A DNA stretch of 64,000 bases from Pempheris klunzingeri. Its lineage: Eukaryota > Chordata > Actinopteri > Acropomatiformes > Pempheridae. Both the position numbers and the translations under genes were made by a program. Positions within the stretch are counted from its first letter, which is position 1. Every line of letters starts with the position of its first letter. Under the pieces are notes generated by a model, which saw only the letters and a program-made list of their open reading frames with translations, was not told the origin of the DNA and did no database searches. The stretch covers positions 3,449,501 through 3,513,500 of the forward strand of contig NC_092030.1 in NCBI RefSeq assembly GCF_042242105.1. The letters are read 5' to 3'. Below are positions 39,635 through 52,298 of this stretch, one piece after another.

Positions 39635-42239
39635 ACGCATGGGAGCATTATTTCAGCATGTAACAATGTTCTTAATCAGTCTCCCTGAATGTCTGCTGCA
39701 CATCTGGAAGTATTTTGCCCAGTATTGCACATCTGTAATGGACCATACATGTGTGATGAAGTAGCTCTCTGTCTGGTATGTTCACTGGCCAATGCACATT
39801 AATAGCTAATGCGCAGTGTATGGTGAGTTCGGGGACACTCATGTTGCCCAAGAAAAAGTAAATAAGTACAGAAGGTTTGGCAAACAAAGTGTGTCACTTT
39901 AACAGCTGAGATCCAGGTTCGTGTTTCATCTTATACTTCAGCTAAGCTTTAATGGAATTTTTAAGTTTTTTATTTTAATCACCCTTTACAAACAAATACT
40001 TAAAAATGAGGTCGAAGTGACGGACACTCGAACTCGAAATGAAAACAAAATTCCATTCACCTCCATTTTTGTGGGACGACAACAGAAATCTCAGTGACAA
40101 CTATTTTAAAATCTGGGCAAAATAAAAATCAAATTCAAATGTGCAAATATGGACATGAACTTCCCAAACCTTTCAAATAAGTGGAATAAGTGCATTAATT
40201 AAAACATACCATCAAGCAGTAGTGATATCCTTTTTCTAATAAATATTGTGGAGGATGTTTAAAGTTTCATTATGCTGGAAGGAATAATGGAGGGGAATTG
40301 AAACTCCAGAACAGCAGCTGGGAAATCGTGAGCCAGCAGGGGTCAGCTCTGTGGGCCCTGCCCGATGCCTGGAGCTTCCAAAGCAGGCTGGCACGCGATC
40401 TCCCCGGAGCTCCAGGCAGCTCTGCAGCTCCTGCCCACTGTTCGGAGCTCCAGGACCAGCTCGTCATCTGCAGTGCTACAGTTGTGTACGCCACTGTATG
40501 CCTGGCCTCTTCAGTTGGTGTGGTTTACCTACTCATGCATGACAGCTCATCTGTGGAGAGGCGCTTTGGCACAACTGAAGCATGGTGGAGAGGAAGGCTT
40601 TTCTCAATGCTTCCAGCTGCTGTTTTAACAATACTTTAGCTGCCACATATATATTAAAATGAAAGAAAGTGTTGACAGTTTTGCTTGGAAAGAAGATTTA
40701 GCCAACATGTACTTCTGGTGGCAGAATGTAGTTAGCCAGTACAAAATGGTTGCATATAAACATAAATCTCCAATAAATTGTCTCTCAGCCTAACCTTTGG
40801 TCCAACAGTAGTGCTCACTACAGTGTGTAATAAGTCATTATTAAGTAATGTTTCTAAAATGACTATTGATTTTGTCCCACAGCGACAGCGAGCGGCCAAA
40901 GACTACAATAAAATACACAGATAGAGATATGAGTGAAGTTTCTCTAAGGACAATCCCAGCAGGCAATCAGTTGTCATCCGCAGCTGATGATGAATCACTT
41001 CTCTGTACTTTGATCACTTTGTGCTTTTCCCTTAGTGATATTCCCCTTGAGGTATTTTCTTCCCATTTTGTCCTCTGCCTGAAAAAATGAACAATCAATG
41101 AGTGTTTGAATTACTGTGAATGGATGATTTGTTTGAATGGATAAGCTCTGTATGAATTATGTAAAAGGTTAAGATGAGTATGTTTCAGACCACACAATTC
41201 GATTGTCTTACTTCTTTTTAACATCTGTCTAAAATAGAGGAAAAAGAAATTCCTAACAGCTTGACCTCATTTGGCGCAGTGGCTGATTCTGTCTCATGTT
41301 GTTGCATTTTGCTGCAGTAAAAATTTGAATACAGTTATTAAATACAGGCATGTATGTGTGTGTGTGTGTGAACCCATTTAGCTCAGTGTCAGGCCTTCTG
41401 AAAGTGTATGTCGTAATACATTCAAGTCCATTAATGCCTGGGAATGAAACAGAATCCAAAAGATGACACACACACACACACATGCGCACACGCAGCTGCG
41501 CTCATACACACACATACACAGAGTGCTGTATGTCTCTGATAGCTTCTATTATCTAGGTCTCCCTCCTGGCTGCACATCAAACATGGATGAGCTCCAACCA
41601 TAAAAGGCTCCATTTTCCTTTGATTTATACAAGGAATAAAAATCGGAAAGGTGAAAAGTCCAAACCATGCATATTTTATCAGCTCGCTGACACCAAAGGC
41701 AAGACAGAACAAATTTTAACATAGAGCCAAACTTAAAATAGACCATGATAGGACTGAATACAGGAGCTGCAACACCGAACCTCCTGACCTCATTGGCCAA
41801 AAGCCGTCTAACCTGATCATGTATCAAGAAAAACGTGTCTGTAATGGCACAAATAAGACATGTTTAACCATCTTACATGCCGGTGTGACTTCACTTGATT
41901 GATTATTCAAATGATGACAAAACTTACAATTCTTTTTCAGATACTGAATAAACATGTTTTTTTTTTGGGCTGTTGATCAGAAACATGAAATTGAAGTCTA
42001 CACAGTACTGTAAACCTGACATTTTACATATGTTTTTCTTGATGCTGCAGAGAGTGAGTGAACAGATACTGTGTCCGTATCAAAAAGCAGTCCATGGGCA
42101 CCAGTTTGCCTTATTCCATGTTAAAAGGACAGTGGTGATTACAGACTCAGTACTCTGGCATTGAAGGGCTTTATCTACACTATGTGTCGCCATTGTGTTT
42201 CTACTGATAGCTCCTACGGCAGCGAGGGTGGGGGCTGGG

Positions 42240-42241
<2 letters not shown>

Positions 42242-42275
<34 letters not shown>
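42242..42275. repeat. (GT)n microsatellite
   Basis: About 17 GT units. Confidence 0.94.
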
Positions 42276-42279
<4 letters not shown>

Positions 42280-42783
42280 ATCTGTGCTGGCCAGCTATAC
42301 TGGTGAATGAATATAGGTGAAATAATGAGTTGCAACTGCAGCTGTTGATCACATAAAGCGTCCATTTCCAATCTGAGAATCTGCCAGTGACCCCAAATTA
42401 GAATAGTATAGTTTGAAGCTGTACTTTCACAGCAGTCAATGTCATATCATATCAATATTATCAGAGATAACTTCTCTATATTTTATGAAATAGCCACAAA
42501 TATGCATTTTTGTCAAATACTCTCTTTACAAAATTACCACCTGAGTTTTTTTTTTTGGTTGGTTCTGCTTGGATTATGGATGTAGCTAGAAAATCATATG
42601 AATGTTTGTATCCTATCAATAACAGACATTTGTCTTGGTAAGACTCTTAATAAAACTCAGAGTAGATTCAGGTTGAATTTATACAGACACCACTCACATA
42701 CCTACGTAGTTCATCCCCAATCCCATCCACCTATTCTCCCCCATTACAGCCCCCCACCTGTACTGTACATCCATTTGCATCCT

Positions 42784-42810
42784 TCCCTCCCTCCCTCCCT
42801 CCCTCCCTCC
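42784..42810. repeat. (CCCT)n tetranucleotide repeat
   Basis: About seven CCCT units within a wider C+T-rich block (about 42715-42960). Confidence 0.92.
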
Positions 42811-43432
42811 ACTCTATTCCCATCCATAAACCGCCCCTTACATAGCCTCCCTCCCATCCCCACTTTCCCTTCCTTGTCTCATCCTTCCTTCCTGGCCCCT
42901 CTTGTTCCCACCCCCCATTTTTTTTCTCCCCTTCCCCTTTTCTGCATCCATCCATCCCGTCTGAATAATGCAGTGGCCACACAGCTGCACTGCCATTGTC
43001 CCTGCCTCAATGTTAATGTTGTGTCCTTGTCACAATTATTAGGTCACTATCATTCATCACAGCTAATCATTGTCATACAGATATGGACAAACAAAACACA
43101 TTACGGAGAACAAAGGCACACATGTGGAGAACAAAAGTGCACATGGAGCAGAGAAACGTGCTGCGCTTTATGACACTCCTACTGAATGAAAGGATGCACT
43201 GAAAAGAAAAACACAACAGACGCTTGTTTTGTCACAGAAACAGATGCCACATGCAAAATTTATAGTATAGATGAATGTAAATGAACATTTGTATGAGTGT
43301 TCAGGGATTCTACATACAATACATGATTACAAAATCTTATTAAAGCTGCACTGTGTGCCCAACAACACTGGATCAATGTTTCAAACTATTTCCATAAATG
43401 TGGGGCTGCTGTTAAACACTATGGGTGAGTCA

Positions 43433-43620
43433 TTAAAGGGTCAGTTCACCTAAATCAACAAAAATCAAATTTTCTCACTTACAGCTAGCGGCTTCAACCA
43501 TTGTAGATAATATTGGTTTTACATGCAGAGGTTTTCAGATATTTAAAACCAGTGACCAACATTATGTTTTAAAAACGTAATAACAATTTGTCACCCCAAC
43601 ACTGCTTTTCTTTTTGGAAT
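43433..43620. mobile_element. Probable teleost non-autonomous repeat
   Basis: Starts with attaaagggtcagttcacct, then aaaatcaaattttctcactt acagctagcggcttcaacca. The word AAAGGGTYAGTTCACC followed by AAAATCAAATTTTCTCA is a frequent end of fish DNA elements. The far boundary is unclear. Confidence 0.45.
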
Positions 43621-44388
43621 AAATAACAACACAGATGATCATCTAAAAGTGCTCTTCTATGTGAGTAAAGGAAGGCTTCATCACAGACAAAGAATTTTGT
43701 TTCTTGTCTTTTGTTTCACCACACTGATGACTGGCAGCTCATTTTTATGTGTTTTTGCTTTACTGTATTCAATGAGGAGCAGCTCTCACCAAGAGACACT
43801 GACATTTGCTCAAAGCCACCAAGAGTAGTTTGTAAAAATGCAAGATTCAGCTTTGTTGTCTTTAGAGCCGTCGACATGGTTTAATTTGCAGTGAGAGTCT
43901 TCATATGATTTCAAGATGTATTCCTTCCTTTGACTTTTGATCACCTCTGTGGTTTGGCTTTGCTTCAGATCCATGGATCAAGAGAATGTGGAATGCTTAT
44001 GATGGAGAACGGGTCTTTTGCGGGATTATTTGTTTGATTTTCATCAAACAAACTCAGTATATGGATTTGGACTGCCACACTGAAGAATTTGCGGAGGCAG
44101 GGCTGAAGGATGGGGGCTAATGTGGATTAGGTTAAACAAACCCATTAAAACATGAAAGGTTGTTGATAGCCGATGTGGGAGTATCAGACATCTCCTCTTA
44201 GAGACCAGAGGCTTTAGGGTATTGAACTTGTGCATGAGTGTGTGTTTATATGAGTGTGTGTGTGTGTATGTGTGTGTGTGCTGCAAATGAATCAATAGTG
44301 ATGAGAGCAGGCTGGTTTCTATTACCTTTTTAATTATCCTCCATCAAACAAACATGATAGCACCTTGAGATCACTTAGACCACAGTCC

Positions 44389-44390
<2 letters not shown>

Positions 44391-44434
<44 letters not shown>
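44391..44434. repeat. (CA)n microsatellite
   Basis: About 22 CA units. Confidence 0.95.
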
Positions 44435-44438
<4 letters not shown>

Positions 44439-44869
44439 GAGAGAAAGTAAACAAAAGTACAGGGTTACCTTTGCTTTTAATATCATACCAAATGAAATTA
44501 AAATACAATCACGAAAGCAGGGAGAAAAACACAAATGAGCAAAGATAGCTGGTTCTTTAATCAACCCTGTTCTCTGACCTTTAAGTTGATATTAGAAAGT
44601 AAAAGTGTAACAAATGAGGGCAATTAGGTAAGACAGTATCACTTGATTTGATAGTTATACTAATGGCCAGTTTGAATGTCATTGGTAAAGGAACTGAATG
44701 AGTTTGATTGTTATTCGAAGCATGTGACAATTTTACAGAAAGGATCCCTACAGAGACATACCTGTAAGATCATTTTTGTTTAACCAGAAACAGCCATTGT
44801 AGTGACAAACAGTGACAACAGCAGTATTTCAGTTATTTAGTTTGTTTGTGTTGCTGTGTGACTTTGGTG

Positions 44870-45190
44870 TTTTAAATCATTGGTTCGGATCCGATAACAG
44901 AAACTGTAGTAGACCAGCCGCTCACGTGTTCTGCAACATGAAATGACTGCTTTGGACAATGGGGTTTGGTGGGTTTTTGGTTAAACAAGGAGTTTACAGG
45001 TCTATCTCTGTGTCTGTAGGGATACTTGATGTCATTTTGTCAGACGCATCCAATAACAATTAGAGCCAGGAAGTTTCCAAAACGAGCACTTTTAGACGTA
45101 CCTTGCATTAAAGGATTACAGTGCAGCCACTGCAGCCCATTCTGTGCTGCTGACTGAGGTGATCTACTGGACTAATTCTATACATTTATC
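44870..45190. mobile_element. Possible interspersed repeat fragment
   Basis: The stretch with aagtttccaaaacgagcact, tttagacgtacc and aaaggattacagtgcagcca looks like a dispersed fish repeat; no coding capacity. Low certainty, from word familiarity only. Confidence 0.3.
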
Positions 45191-45356
45191 GGACCTGCCA
45201 CTCATTTCAAATGCAAAATATGTAAAAAAAAATAAGGTCCATGTTTAAAAATACCATAGTTCAGCATCATGGAGCATAAAGTCTTGTTTATCTCTGCAAC
45301 AAGGCTTCTGAGCAGTTGTCCTCTGTCAGCATCTAACTAAAACAATAACTGGCATG

Positions 45357-45405
45357 AATAAGATAAGATATTCCTTTGTTATTCCCACGACGGGAAAAGA
45401 AAGAT
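45357..45405 (-). mobile_element. Retroelement 3' tail (reverse orientation)
   Basis: The reverse complement reads gggaataacaaaggaatatc ttatcttatt, the same tail type as at 2845-2935. A truncated LINE/SINE end is the likeliest explanation. Confidence 0.45.
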
Positions 45406-45535
45406 TTTCTGGTTGGTATCAAAACATTTATACAGATGATGACCTGTCAACATAAAACAAAACAAGCCATTTGGATGTTGGAGCTGAAAAAGAACAGCAT
45501 GGCCACAGTCAGAGTCTGACAGACAGCTGTGAGAA

Positions 45536-45584
45536 GTGTGTGTGTGTGTGTGTGTGTGTGTCTGCTGGTGTCTGATTAGGCTGT

Positions 45585-45618
<34 letters not shown>
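45536..45618. repeat. (GT)n and (TC)n microsatellites
   Basis: GT array at 45536-45561 and TC array at 45588-45618, 26 bp apart. Confidence 0.94.
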
Positions 45619-45624
<6 letters not shown>

Positions 45625-45851
45625 TCACTGTCTCTGGCATGATTACATAACCAGAAATCTGCAGTGAAATCTGTGTGTGTTGTGTATGAGTGTGTACAGT
45701 ATGCGCATGCAATTGAGAGCAGGTTTTTGTATGGTGTGACTCAGTGTGTATGTGTGACCTAGAAACGTCCAACAGTCTCTCATGGCTTCATTAAGGCACA
45801 AACCAAAAGTTCAAAATCCATAACCTTCAAATTATCTGCCTGCCTGGTCCC

Positions 45852-45856
<5 letters not shown>

Positions 45857-45904
<48 letters not shown>
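45857..45904. repeat. (GT)n microsatellite
   Basis: About 24 uninterrupted GT units. Confidence 0.96.
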
Positions 45905-45907
<3 letters not shown>

Positions 45908-47735
45908 TATGTGTCTCTTTTGTGGAGTTGTTTTGCTCACTTGTTCTTTTTTTTTCTTATACATTGCCATAACAAGCTACATCTTCCATCATTTTTTTCT
46001 GGTAACTTTTTCTCATTCATCTTTATGGAGCTGCGCAGTGGGAGGAGGCACTGGGAAGTTTTTTTTAATGATAAGTGTTACTCAACACAGAAACATAAGG
46101 TTCTCCTGGATGATTTAAAGATGCTATAAGTTTATGTTGTGGCCACCAGTTTCAATTATTTTAACTTTCGTTTATTATTTTCCCTCATAATTGGGCCTCA
46201 GACGCAACAATTATTTGTCGGTGCTGCGTGGCATCATTTGACACCTGGTGCACTCACCAAATGTGGCGTACATGTGCACAAAGCAGACAGTGACGCATCC
46301 TGACATGAGCTGATGAATTAAGAAAACAGTGGCTGCTGGTATTTTGAAACAAGCCCTCCAAAACAAGAAAGCTGGTTGTTTGTCGATGGCCTTAGAATAA
46401 TAGTATAAGCAGGCCTTTTTATGACGTGACACCCACACGGTGAAATATTTTGTCAGTGCTTTCCAAGTGTATTCATACACAAGTGTTCAGGATTCTACAC
46501 CATCATTGGGTTTAGGCACAAAAACAACTTGGCAGAGGTTTGGAAACATTATGGTTTGGGTTAAAATAGTACATTAATCATAGGGGACCTTCATCATCAT
46601 AGTAATCACTATTTGTTTAAAGTTAAGGAACAGCTGCAGTCATGGTTAAAAGAAATTAGTTGTCAATAGGAAGATAGACACAAACTGTGGTCAGGTGTCC
46701 TGTCCATCCTCCCCTTGTGTAATTTGTGGATCTTAAACAACATCACCTGACTTCCTCCTTTGCTCATAACAGGCAAGAATCTCAATCCCTACGGCCACAG
46801 AGGGCTTTGTTAATCAACAGAAACATATGTAGTTTAGCGACGCTGTCATTTTTTCTTGGGAGGACAGTCTTGCCATATGCCGCAGCTGCGTGTTGCCCTT
46901 TGTGTCACCGTTGCTTCAGAGAAGGAGCTAAGTATGGGTGGGTTTCCCGGCTAGAAGAAATTCAGAATGCTTCCTTGTGGCATTTGGAAACAAAACATTG
47001 CACCACAGATGCTGAATTAATCCAAAATTGAGGCAGAGAGGGGATTTGGCAGTACTTCCTGCTCCCAAGGTGCATGGAGAAGAGAAACACGTTCAAAAGG
47101 CTCAAAAGTAGCAACATGACATCATCAGGGTCATTATTATCCAAACTTGTCCCAGATTCTGAAAATGAACTTACATATGTGTAGACACACTTGAAATGTT
47201 GACTTTTTATAAAAGAACTGTTTTTGAACGCAGCTGATCCGTCTTTGTGCCGCAGATACAACAAGAGGAGTTTTGTACCTTTCCGAGCTTTGGAAGTGAA
47301 CCAACGCCAGTCACCTGGGCAGAAAGTGAGCAGGACTTTAACTACTGGAACTTCAAAGTAGATGCCTGAAATATCTCCTCCTCTTTTGCAACTCTATAAT
47401 GGAGATAAGGAAGGCAGTGCTGGGGAGTTATCGGTTCCAGGTCCTACACACAGGACCACTGCAGCATTTCACAACCTCTCTCTCGCTCGCCCTTCACTTT
47501 TTTTTTCTCCTTTGCTGAGTCCCGCCTCATCACCTCTCTTTCTCCCTTCCCACTCCTCTGGTGCTCTCTCATCTTTCTTCCCCCCCCCCTGCTGCATCCT
47601 CTCTACCTCTCTTCCCCTCCTCCCCACATGTCTGTCTGTTCGAAACTGGAGCAACGTCTTAATCGAGGCTCAGAGACGTGACGGGAATTTCTAAGCAACC
47701 CCAGCTCTGCAGTACAGACACAAACACACGCACAG

Positions 47736-47769
<34 letters not shown>

Positions 47770-47864
47770 TCTGCTTGGCAGCCAATTAACAGCCTGCGAT
47801 CCAACGCCAAAGGAATAACTGCATGTTGATGAGCTGGCGGCTCTGTGTGTGTGTGTGTGTGTGT
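47736..47864. repeat. (CA)n and (GT)n arrays in opposite orientation
   Basis: CA array at 47736-47763 and GT array at 47845-47864, about 80 bp apart. As complementary arrays they could pair as a long imperfect hairpin. Confidence 0.9.
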
Positions 47865-48096
47865 CTGTGTTTGTGTGTGTTTGTGATGAGCTGGTGGCCG
47901 TCAGAACCACTTACACAGATAGAAGGATATCTCTTTTATGTGTTCGGGGGAAAGAGGGGGATTATGGCGCATTAAAAACCATCACTGTGAGGGACAAACT
48001 AAGACAGGAACAAGGAAGTGCCAGTTTGTGCCTGAGATTCTCTTTGTGTGCGTGTGTGTACTTGTGTGTATCTTTGATGGCATCCTGGAAGCTTTA

Positions 48097-48098
<2 letters not shown>

Positions 48099-48138
<40 letters not shown>
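48099..48138. repeat. (GT)n microsatellite
   Basis: About 20 GT units, followed 70 bp later by a CTC-rich trinucleotide stretch (48197-48225). Confidence 0.95.
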
Positions 48139-49631
48139 ATACAAGCAGCATTAGGAGAACAATGCGGATGATTTACATGGAGATGAGTCTTGCTTTCTCC
48201 TCCTCATCCTCCTCCTCCTCCTCATCCTTTCTCTATGTTTTTTTTTTACCTTTCGTTTTCCTCTGCCTCCTCTTCTCCATCCTGCCTTCACTTTAGGGAG
48301 TTCATCCAAAGGTGAATGCCTAACAAAAAAAGATGTATCTCTCCCCTCTCAAAAAACTCATATATTCTCTTTATATGTCAAAAATATTGACGCCAGTCTT
48401 GACACCATATCCCCGAGCAGCAAAGCGCTATGTTTGCCAGTCCAGATTTCATCAGCCATCCTTGTTTTTGAGAGATGGAATATGTTGAAAAGTAGACTGT
48501 GGGTTTAAATCCTGTCTTCTGTGTTATTGTTGTTGCCCTACTTCTATGCAACCCCCCATATCACTCTTTTCTACACTCTCTGGATAAATAAATAAGATAC
48601 TGACAGATGTAAGGTGCAAACTACTATTAACAGGTGAATAAAATCCTGTTCACTTCTATCACAATCACAGCACATTGCTGGCACGCGTTATTCCAAGGAC
48701 AGCCAAGGATGCATTGAGAATAACACATCTGTTCAGTGTATTGTCTGAACACATGAACAAGTTTAACTTCGTTTTACACTTCTGCCACCCGATAAGGTCT
48801 TAATGAGTTCTTTTGGAAAGGGAGATGTGACCTGGACAGAAGAATGTAAAGTCAGTGCTTTATGTTCACAATTGCTTCATTATGGTTTTGTTGGTTCACA
48901 TTTATTTAAAACTTAAACCGGCGTCACAAAAATAAAACTGGAATGAACAGGGAGCGCAAATTAACACAGAGTTAATTTGAAACGACATTATCATGATTTT
49001 AAAAGGATTTCTTCATATATATTATGAAGGATGACAACTAGTGGCAAAGTGGTGACTGAGGAAAGTTGTTGCCAGTAAATATTTGTGGAAGGAAAGGCTG
49101 CCATCTAGTGGATGAAATATGACTTACAGAAAAGGATCAGAGGAAACTGTGCAGGACATAAAAGCTTTGGACCTATTGTGTTTCATCTGATGAACTCAAA
49201 AACTTCTAAACATCTAGAAGCTGATTCTCATGGATTCCAGTTTTCTCTCAATTTCTCTCAATTTCAACAAATTCTTGATTTACTCCTTTCTTCAAGGGAA
49301 AGGAACCCAGTGACTAACCTTTCTATCTAACTCCCATCTCCCGTGATCTGGAATGTCACTTTACTGCGTAGAAATCATGAAAATACATAATACAGTGTGG
49401 ATTCTGATGATGACACGTAGATGAATTGATTATCTTTTAAAATAATCATCTAAACAGAAACGTTCCTGAAAACTCTCTAAGAAGAAAGATCACGCTTCCT
49501 TCACCAGTGCATGTTTCATAAATCGTGTTTTCTGAACTGGTTGACTTGGACCCAAAACACTGTGAAAACTGATTCTCTATTGTAGGTCAATTCTTCATTT
49601 GTACTGATGTCTAGAAACCTCCAGCTGATCA

Positions 49632-50183
49632 CTACATGGTGACATCAGCCCTCCTGAGTAACAGCCCCACCCAGTGGAGAGCTGTGGTAACTACAGGAAA
49701 GTGCCTGAACACTGGAGCTCCTCCAGCCAGGCAGCAGGTGACTGCTTCAGGCTTCATCCCTTCAGGCAGATCAAACTCCTGTCTGAACTCGCGGCGTCTG
49801 TAAGAGTAGGAGCTGTTCCCGTCCTCCTGCTTCTTCTCCGTCTTCCCGCTGACTCTCAGCTTCCTGCCCACCTGCCTGACACACAGCTCCTCTGGGGAAA
49901 AGCCCTGAGTGTCCAGGATCAGGCCAAAGTGCTCTGCCTCTTTCTCCAGCTGGTGGGAGGCTGGCTGTGGGGCCACACTGCTTTGGAAAGGCTCCGTCTC
50001 CTCCAGGATGTTGTGCTGAAGTTTGTCCATCAGCTCCAGGCTGCTGCAGAGCTCCTGTAGGTTTGTCTGCAGCAGGTCCTGCTGGTGGAGCGGAGGTCTG
50101 ACCTCTGGCCACAGACTGCGTACAGGACAGTAGAAGTCCATGAATGGACTGAGGGCAGACTGAAAGCCATGAGAGCACAGCAT
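49632..50183 (-). CDS. Hsp30-like small heat-shock protein with an altered C-terminus
   Basis: Intronless ORF of 183 residues from ATG at 50183. This start (MLCSHGFQSALSPFMDFY) matches fish Hsp30 proteins better than the in-frame ATG at 50234. The N-terminal region has WPEVRP and LCSSLELMDKLQ, and an alpha-crystallin domain begins near residue 85 (FGLILDTQGFSPEELCVRQV, GRKLRVSGKTEKKQ, FRQEFDLPEG). Such proteins are ATP-independent holdase chaperones, usually heat-inducible. Oddity: after EAVTCCLAGG the family's remaining beta strands and I-x-I/V tail are missing. The last 30 or so residues are instead read from one arm of an 80-bp inverted repeat (49652-49730). Either a pseudogene in the making or a protein with a new tail. 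No intron is needed. A stray TTC-ag-GAA heat-shock-element-like unit lies near 50412-50421. Confidence 0.75.
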   Translation of the reverse strand: MLCSHGFQSALSPFMDFYCPVRSLWPEVRPPLHQQDLLQTNLQELCSSLELMDKLQHNILEETEPFQSSVAPQPASHQLEKEAEHFGLILDTQGFSPEELCVRQVGRKLRVSGKTEKKQEDGNSSYSYRRREFRQEFDLPEGMKPEAVTCCLAGGAPVFRHFPVVTTALHWVGLLLRRADVTM

Positions 50184-50384
50184 CTTCACTTCAGCGTGTG
50201 TTGAGTGTGGAGTCGTCTTGTCGCCAGATGACACACTGGCAGTGTGTGTTGTCTTCTGTGCTGCTCTCTGTCTCAGCAGTGGGACTGTCCCAGCTTCTCT
50301 ACTCTGGCTGGAGGAGCTCCAGAGTGTTCAGGCACTTTCCTGTAGTTACCACAGCTCTCCACTGGGTGGGGCTGTTACTGAGGA
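49652..50384. repeat. Inverted repeat flanking the Hsp30-like ORF
   Basis: The left arm 49652-49730 and right arm 50304-50384 are near-perfect reverse complements over about 80 bp; they differ mainly by 2-nt indels. Shared words include gtaacagccccacccagtgg, agagctgtggtaactacagg and aaagtgcctgaacac. The spacer of about 570 bp contains most of the ORF. The left arm provides the ORF's last codons and the right arm lies in its 5' flank. Confidence 0.9.
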
Positions 50385-52298
50385 CTGCCACTGAATCGAT
50401 CAATCCAGCATTTTCAGGAACTATCCTGCACTTGCATGAGTGCAACACCAGATGTCACCGTCACCCATAATCATATCACTAAATTACCCATCTCATTTTG
50501 CCAGTTTATCCAGGTACAAAAACAAACCACTATCAGAGCATCAGAGCAGCAGTAGTACTAGTATTCACAACAATTTCAAACACCTATGATGTGTAGTTTG
50601 TCGTTAAATCTAATTCAGTTCATCAAAATTTTGTTCACATTGCCTCCAACTCTCAATTTCATCATTAATGTCCAGCAGCTCAGTAATCTTCCTACTGGTC
50701 CTTAGATAAACTTATCTTCCTCTGCAACTACATTACTCTGAAGCCACCGTCTGCCCATTAGTTCCAAAATCAATGACAGAGGCCAGACAAGAAGAGGCTT
50801 TAATATAATAGAGAGAAAAGAAGAGAAGAGAAGCAACCAGTTTTCTAAACGTGGTTCACCTTAGTAAATTACAAACTAAATTACATTTTTTAAATTATTT
50901 AGTGCTGACTCAGTAACACTCAGTGTCTCACATGTGTCTTCTCTGTTTGTTGGTGTTTTTTCAGTTAAACCTTTCATTTTCCCTGTAGGAGGTTAATCAC
51001 CTGGGGGCTATTTTCCCATCCCCTCCTCTTCACCTTCCAGCAGGGTAAGTAAAGACAGTTCATCCATTTTCCTTTTTTAATGTAACTTTGTCTGGCTGCA
51101 ACAAATACAAAACATGTTCACTGCTGGTAAATATAATTCATATATTCATTTTTGCCTTGATAGTGGTCACACAACTAGAATTTCCCTTGATATAACTTAC
51201 CTCAACAATGGCACAGCCCCTTGTGTATTCTATAGAAGTGGAAATATAACCAAAAGCAGATGGGAATTCACATCATTTGTTGTTGTTTTAACACCCACAT
51301 CCAAACCGTACTGTGTAGTATGATGCAGCTACTTGGCTGACCAGATACAATTTACAAAGGTCAGACTATCTATGCTCTCAGTAAATACCACTTAAATTGA
51401 ATCACTGTGCTGTGGCTGGTGGCTTATGAGCTGCGTAATGACTTCATTTTTACACCATGTTTGTATTATTATGGTTGGATTTATATCTTATTTTTTATAT
51501 CTTGTTGCAACCAAAATGGAATTCAATCATAGAACCATTAACAAAGTTAAAAAAAAAATGAGGATGTGATTATGATGATTATGTTTCTAGAGACAAGGGT
51601 TTATTTACACTTGAACAACAAAAGAACACTTTTTATTGAAATCCCCGAGGACAGCAACAAATAGCATCCCTGCTGGTTGTGTCCATCTCCTATAACACCC
51701 CCGTCCCTTACAATCACATCTTTTAATAAACAGTTAACTGGATGACATTGCAAGAGTCAGTCATATTTGAATTTTTCACAACTTAAAAATCATTGACAGA
51801 CAAGAGAAAAATCAATTGTTGTGGAGTTTTTCTTTGAGTGGAGAATAATTCCAGATATCCGAGCCCCCGTTTTCATTAAAACAAGAGAAAAGACAAAATA
51901 ATTCTTGTTCGCCGCTGACCATATCACAAAGACATCTCATGTATTTTCTTCAACCATTATGAAACAATATTCAAGGTATTATATTTTCTGTAGAAGGTAG
52001 TAAAATAAAACCTTTTAAGTTGAAAGAGTACAAATACATATCTGTATTGGTTTCTCAAAGTACCATGTATGCGCCCTTATTCTGTAATGCCAGCATAATA
52101 AAAGTACCCTTTGAGGTAGATCAGTGTCCTCCTCAGTGTTACATAATGCTTTAGAAGAAAGCTCCAGTACATGTGATCTTCATAGGGTGCTGCCTGCTCG
52201 ACATGAAGATGCAGTCACGAAGGTGCATGTATTTTCCAAATGAGTGCGGTGACAGCATTTACACACTCAGTGAATCCTATTTGGCAGGCAAATGAGCC
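50385..52298. other. Intergenic DNA and b3gnt2-like 3' UTR
   Basis: 50385-51600 has no supported gene; a purine-rich stretch (aagaagagaagagaagc) lies near 50818. On the minus strand 51610-52298 is the likely 3' UTR of the glycosyltransferase gene, with AATAAA complements at 51632-51637 and 51600-51605. Confidence 0.5.
51632..51637 (-). terminator. Candidate poly(A) signal of b3gnt2-like
   Basis: TTTATT on the plus strand gives AATAAA (TTCAATAAAAAGTG) on the minus strand about 660 nt after the stop. A second hexamer follows at 51600-51605. Confidence 0.45.

Larger units (their letters stand above)
33851..49631. other. Gene-poor interval between epha5-like and the Hsp30-like gene
   Basis: 15.8 kb in which no supported exon was found on either strand. 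Contents: many GT/CA and CT microsatellites, a perfect hairpin at 38971-39005, repeat-like fragments at 33955-34040, 39070-39250, 43433-43620, 44870-45190 and 45357-45405, a GC-richer stretch at 40310-40480 and a weak exon-like segment at 47256-47325. Distal regulatory elements of epha5-like could lie here, but I cannot see conservation from one sequence. Confidence 0.5.

Noticed and set aside
42598..43173. 191-codon plus-strand ORF
   Set aside because: Low-complexity Pro/Ser/His translation of a C+T-rich tract with a CCCT repeat; no coding signal.
45857..46129. Cys-Val repeat ORFs in GT arrays
   Set aside because: Translations of microsatellites; similar ORFs elsewhere (13690-14322, 35155-35544, 47603-48296) were dropped for the same reason.
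49674..50060. 128-codon plus-strand ORF
   Set aside because: It is the antisense shadow of the Hsp30-like gene.
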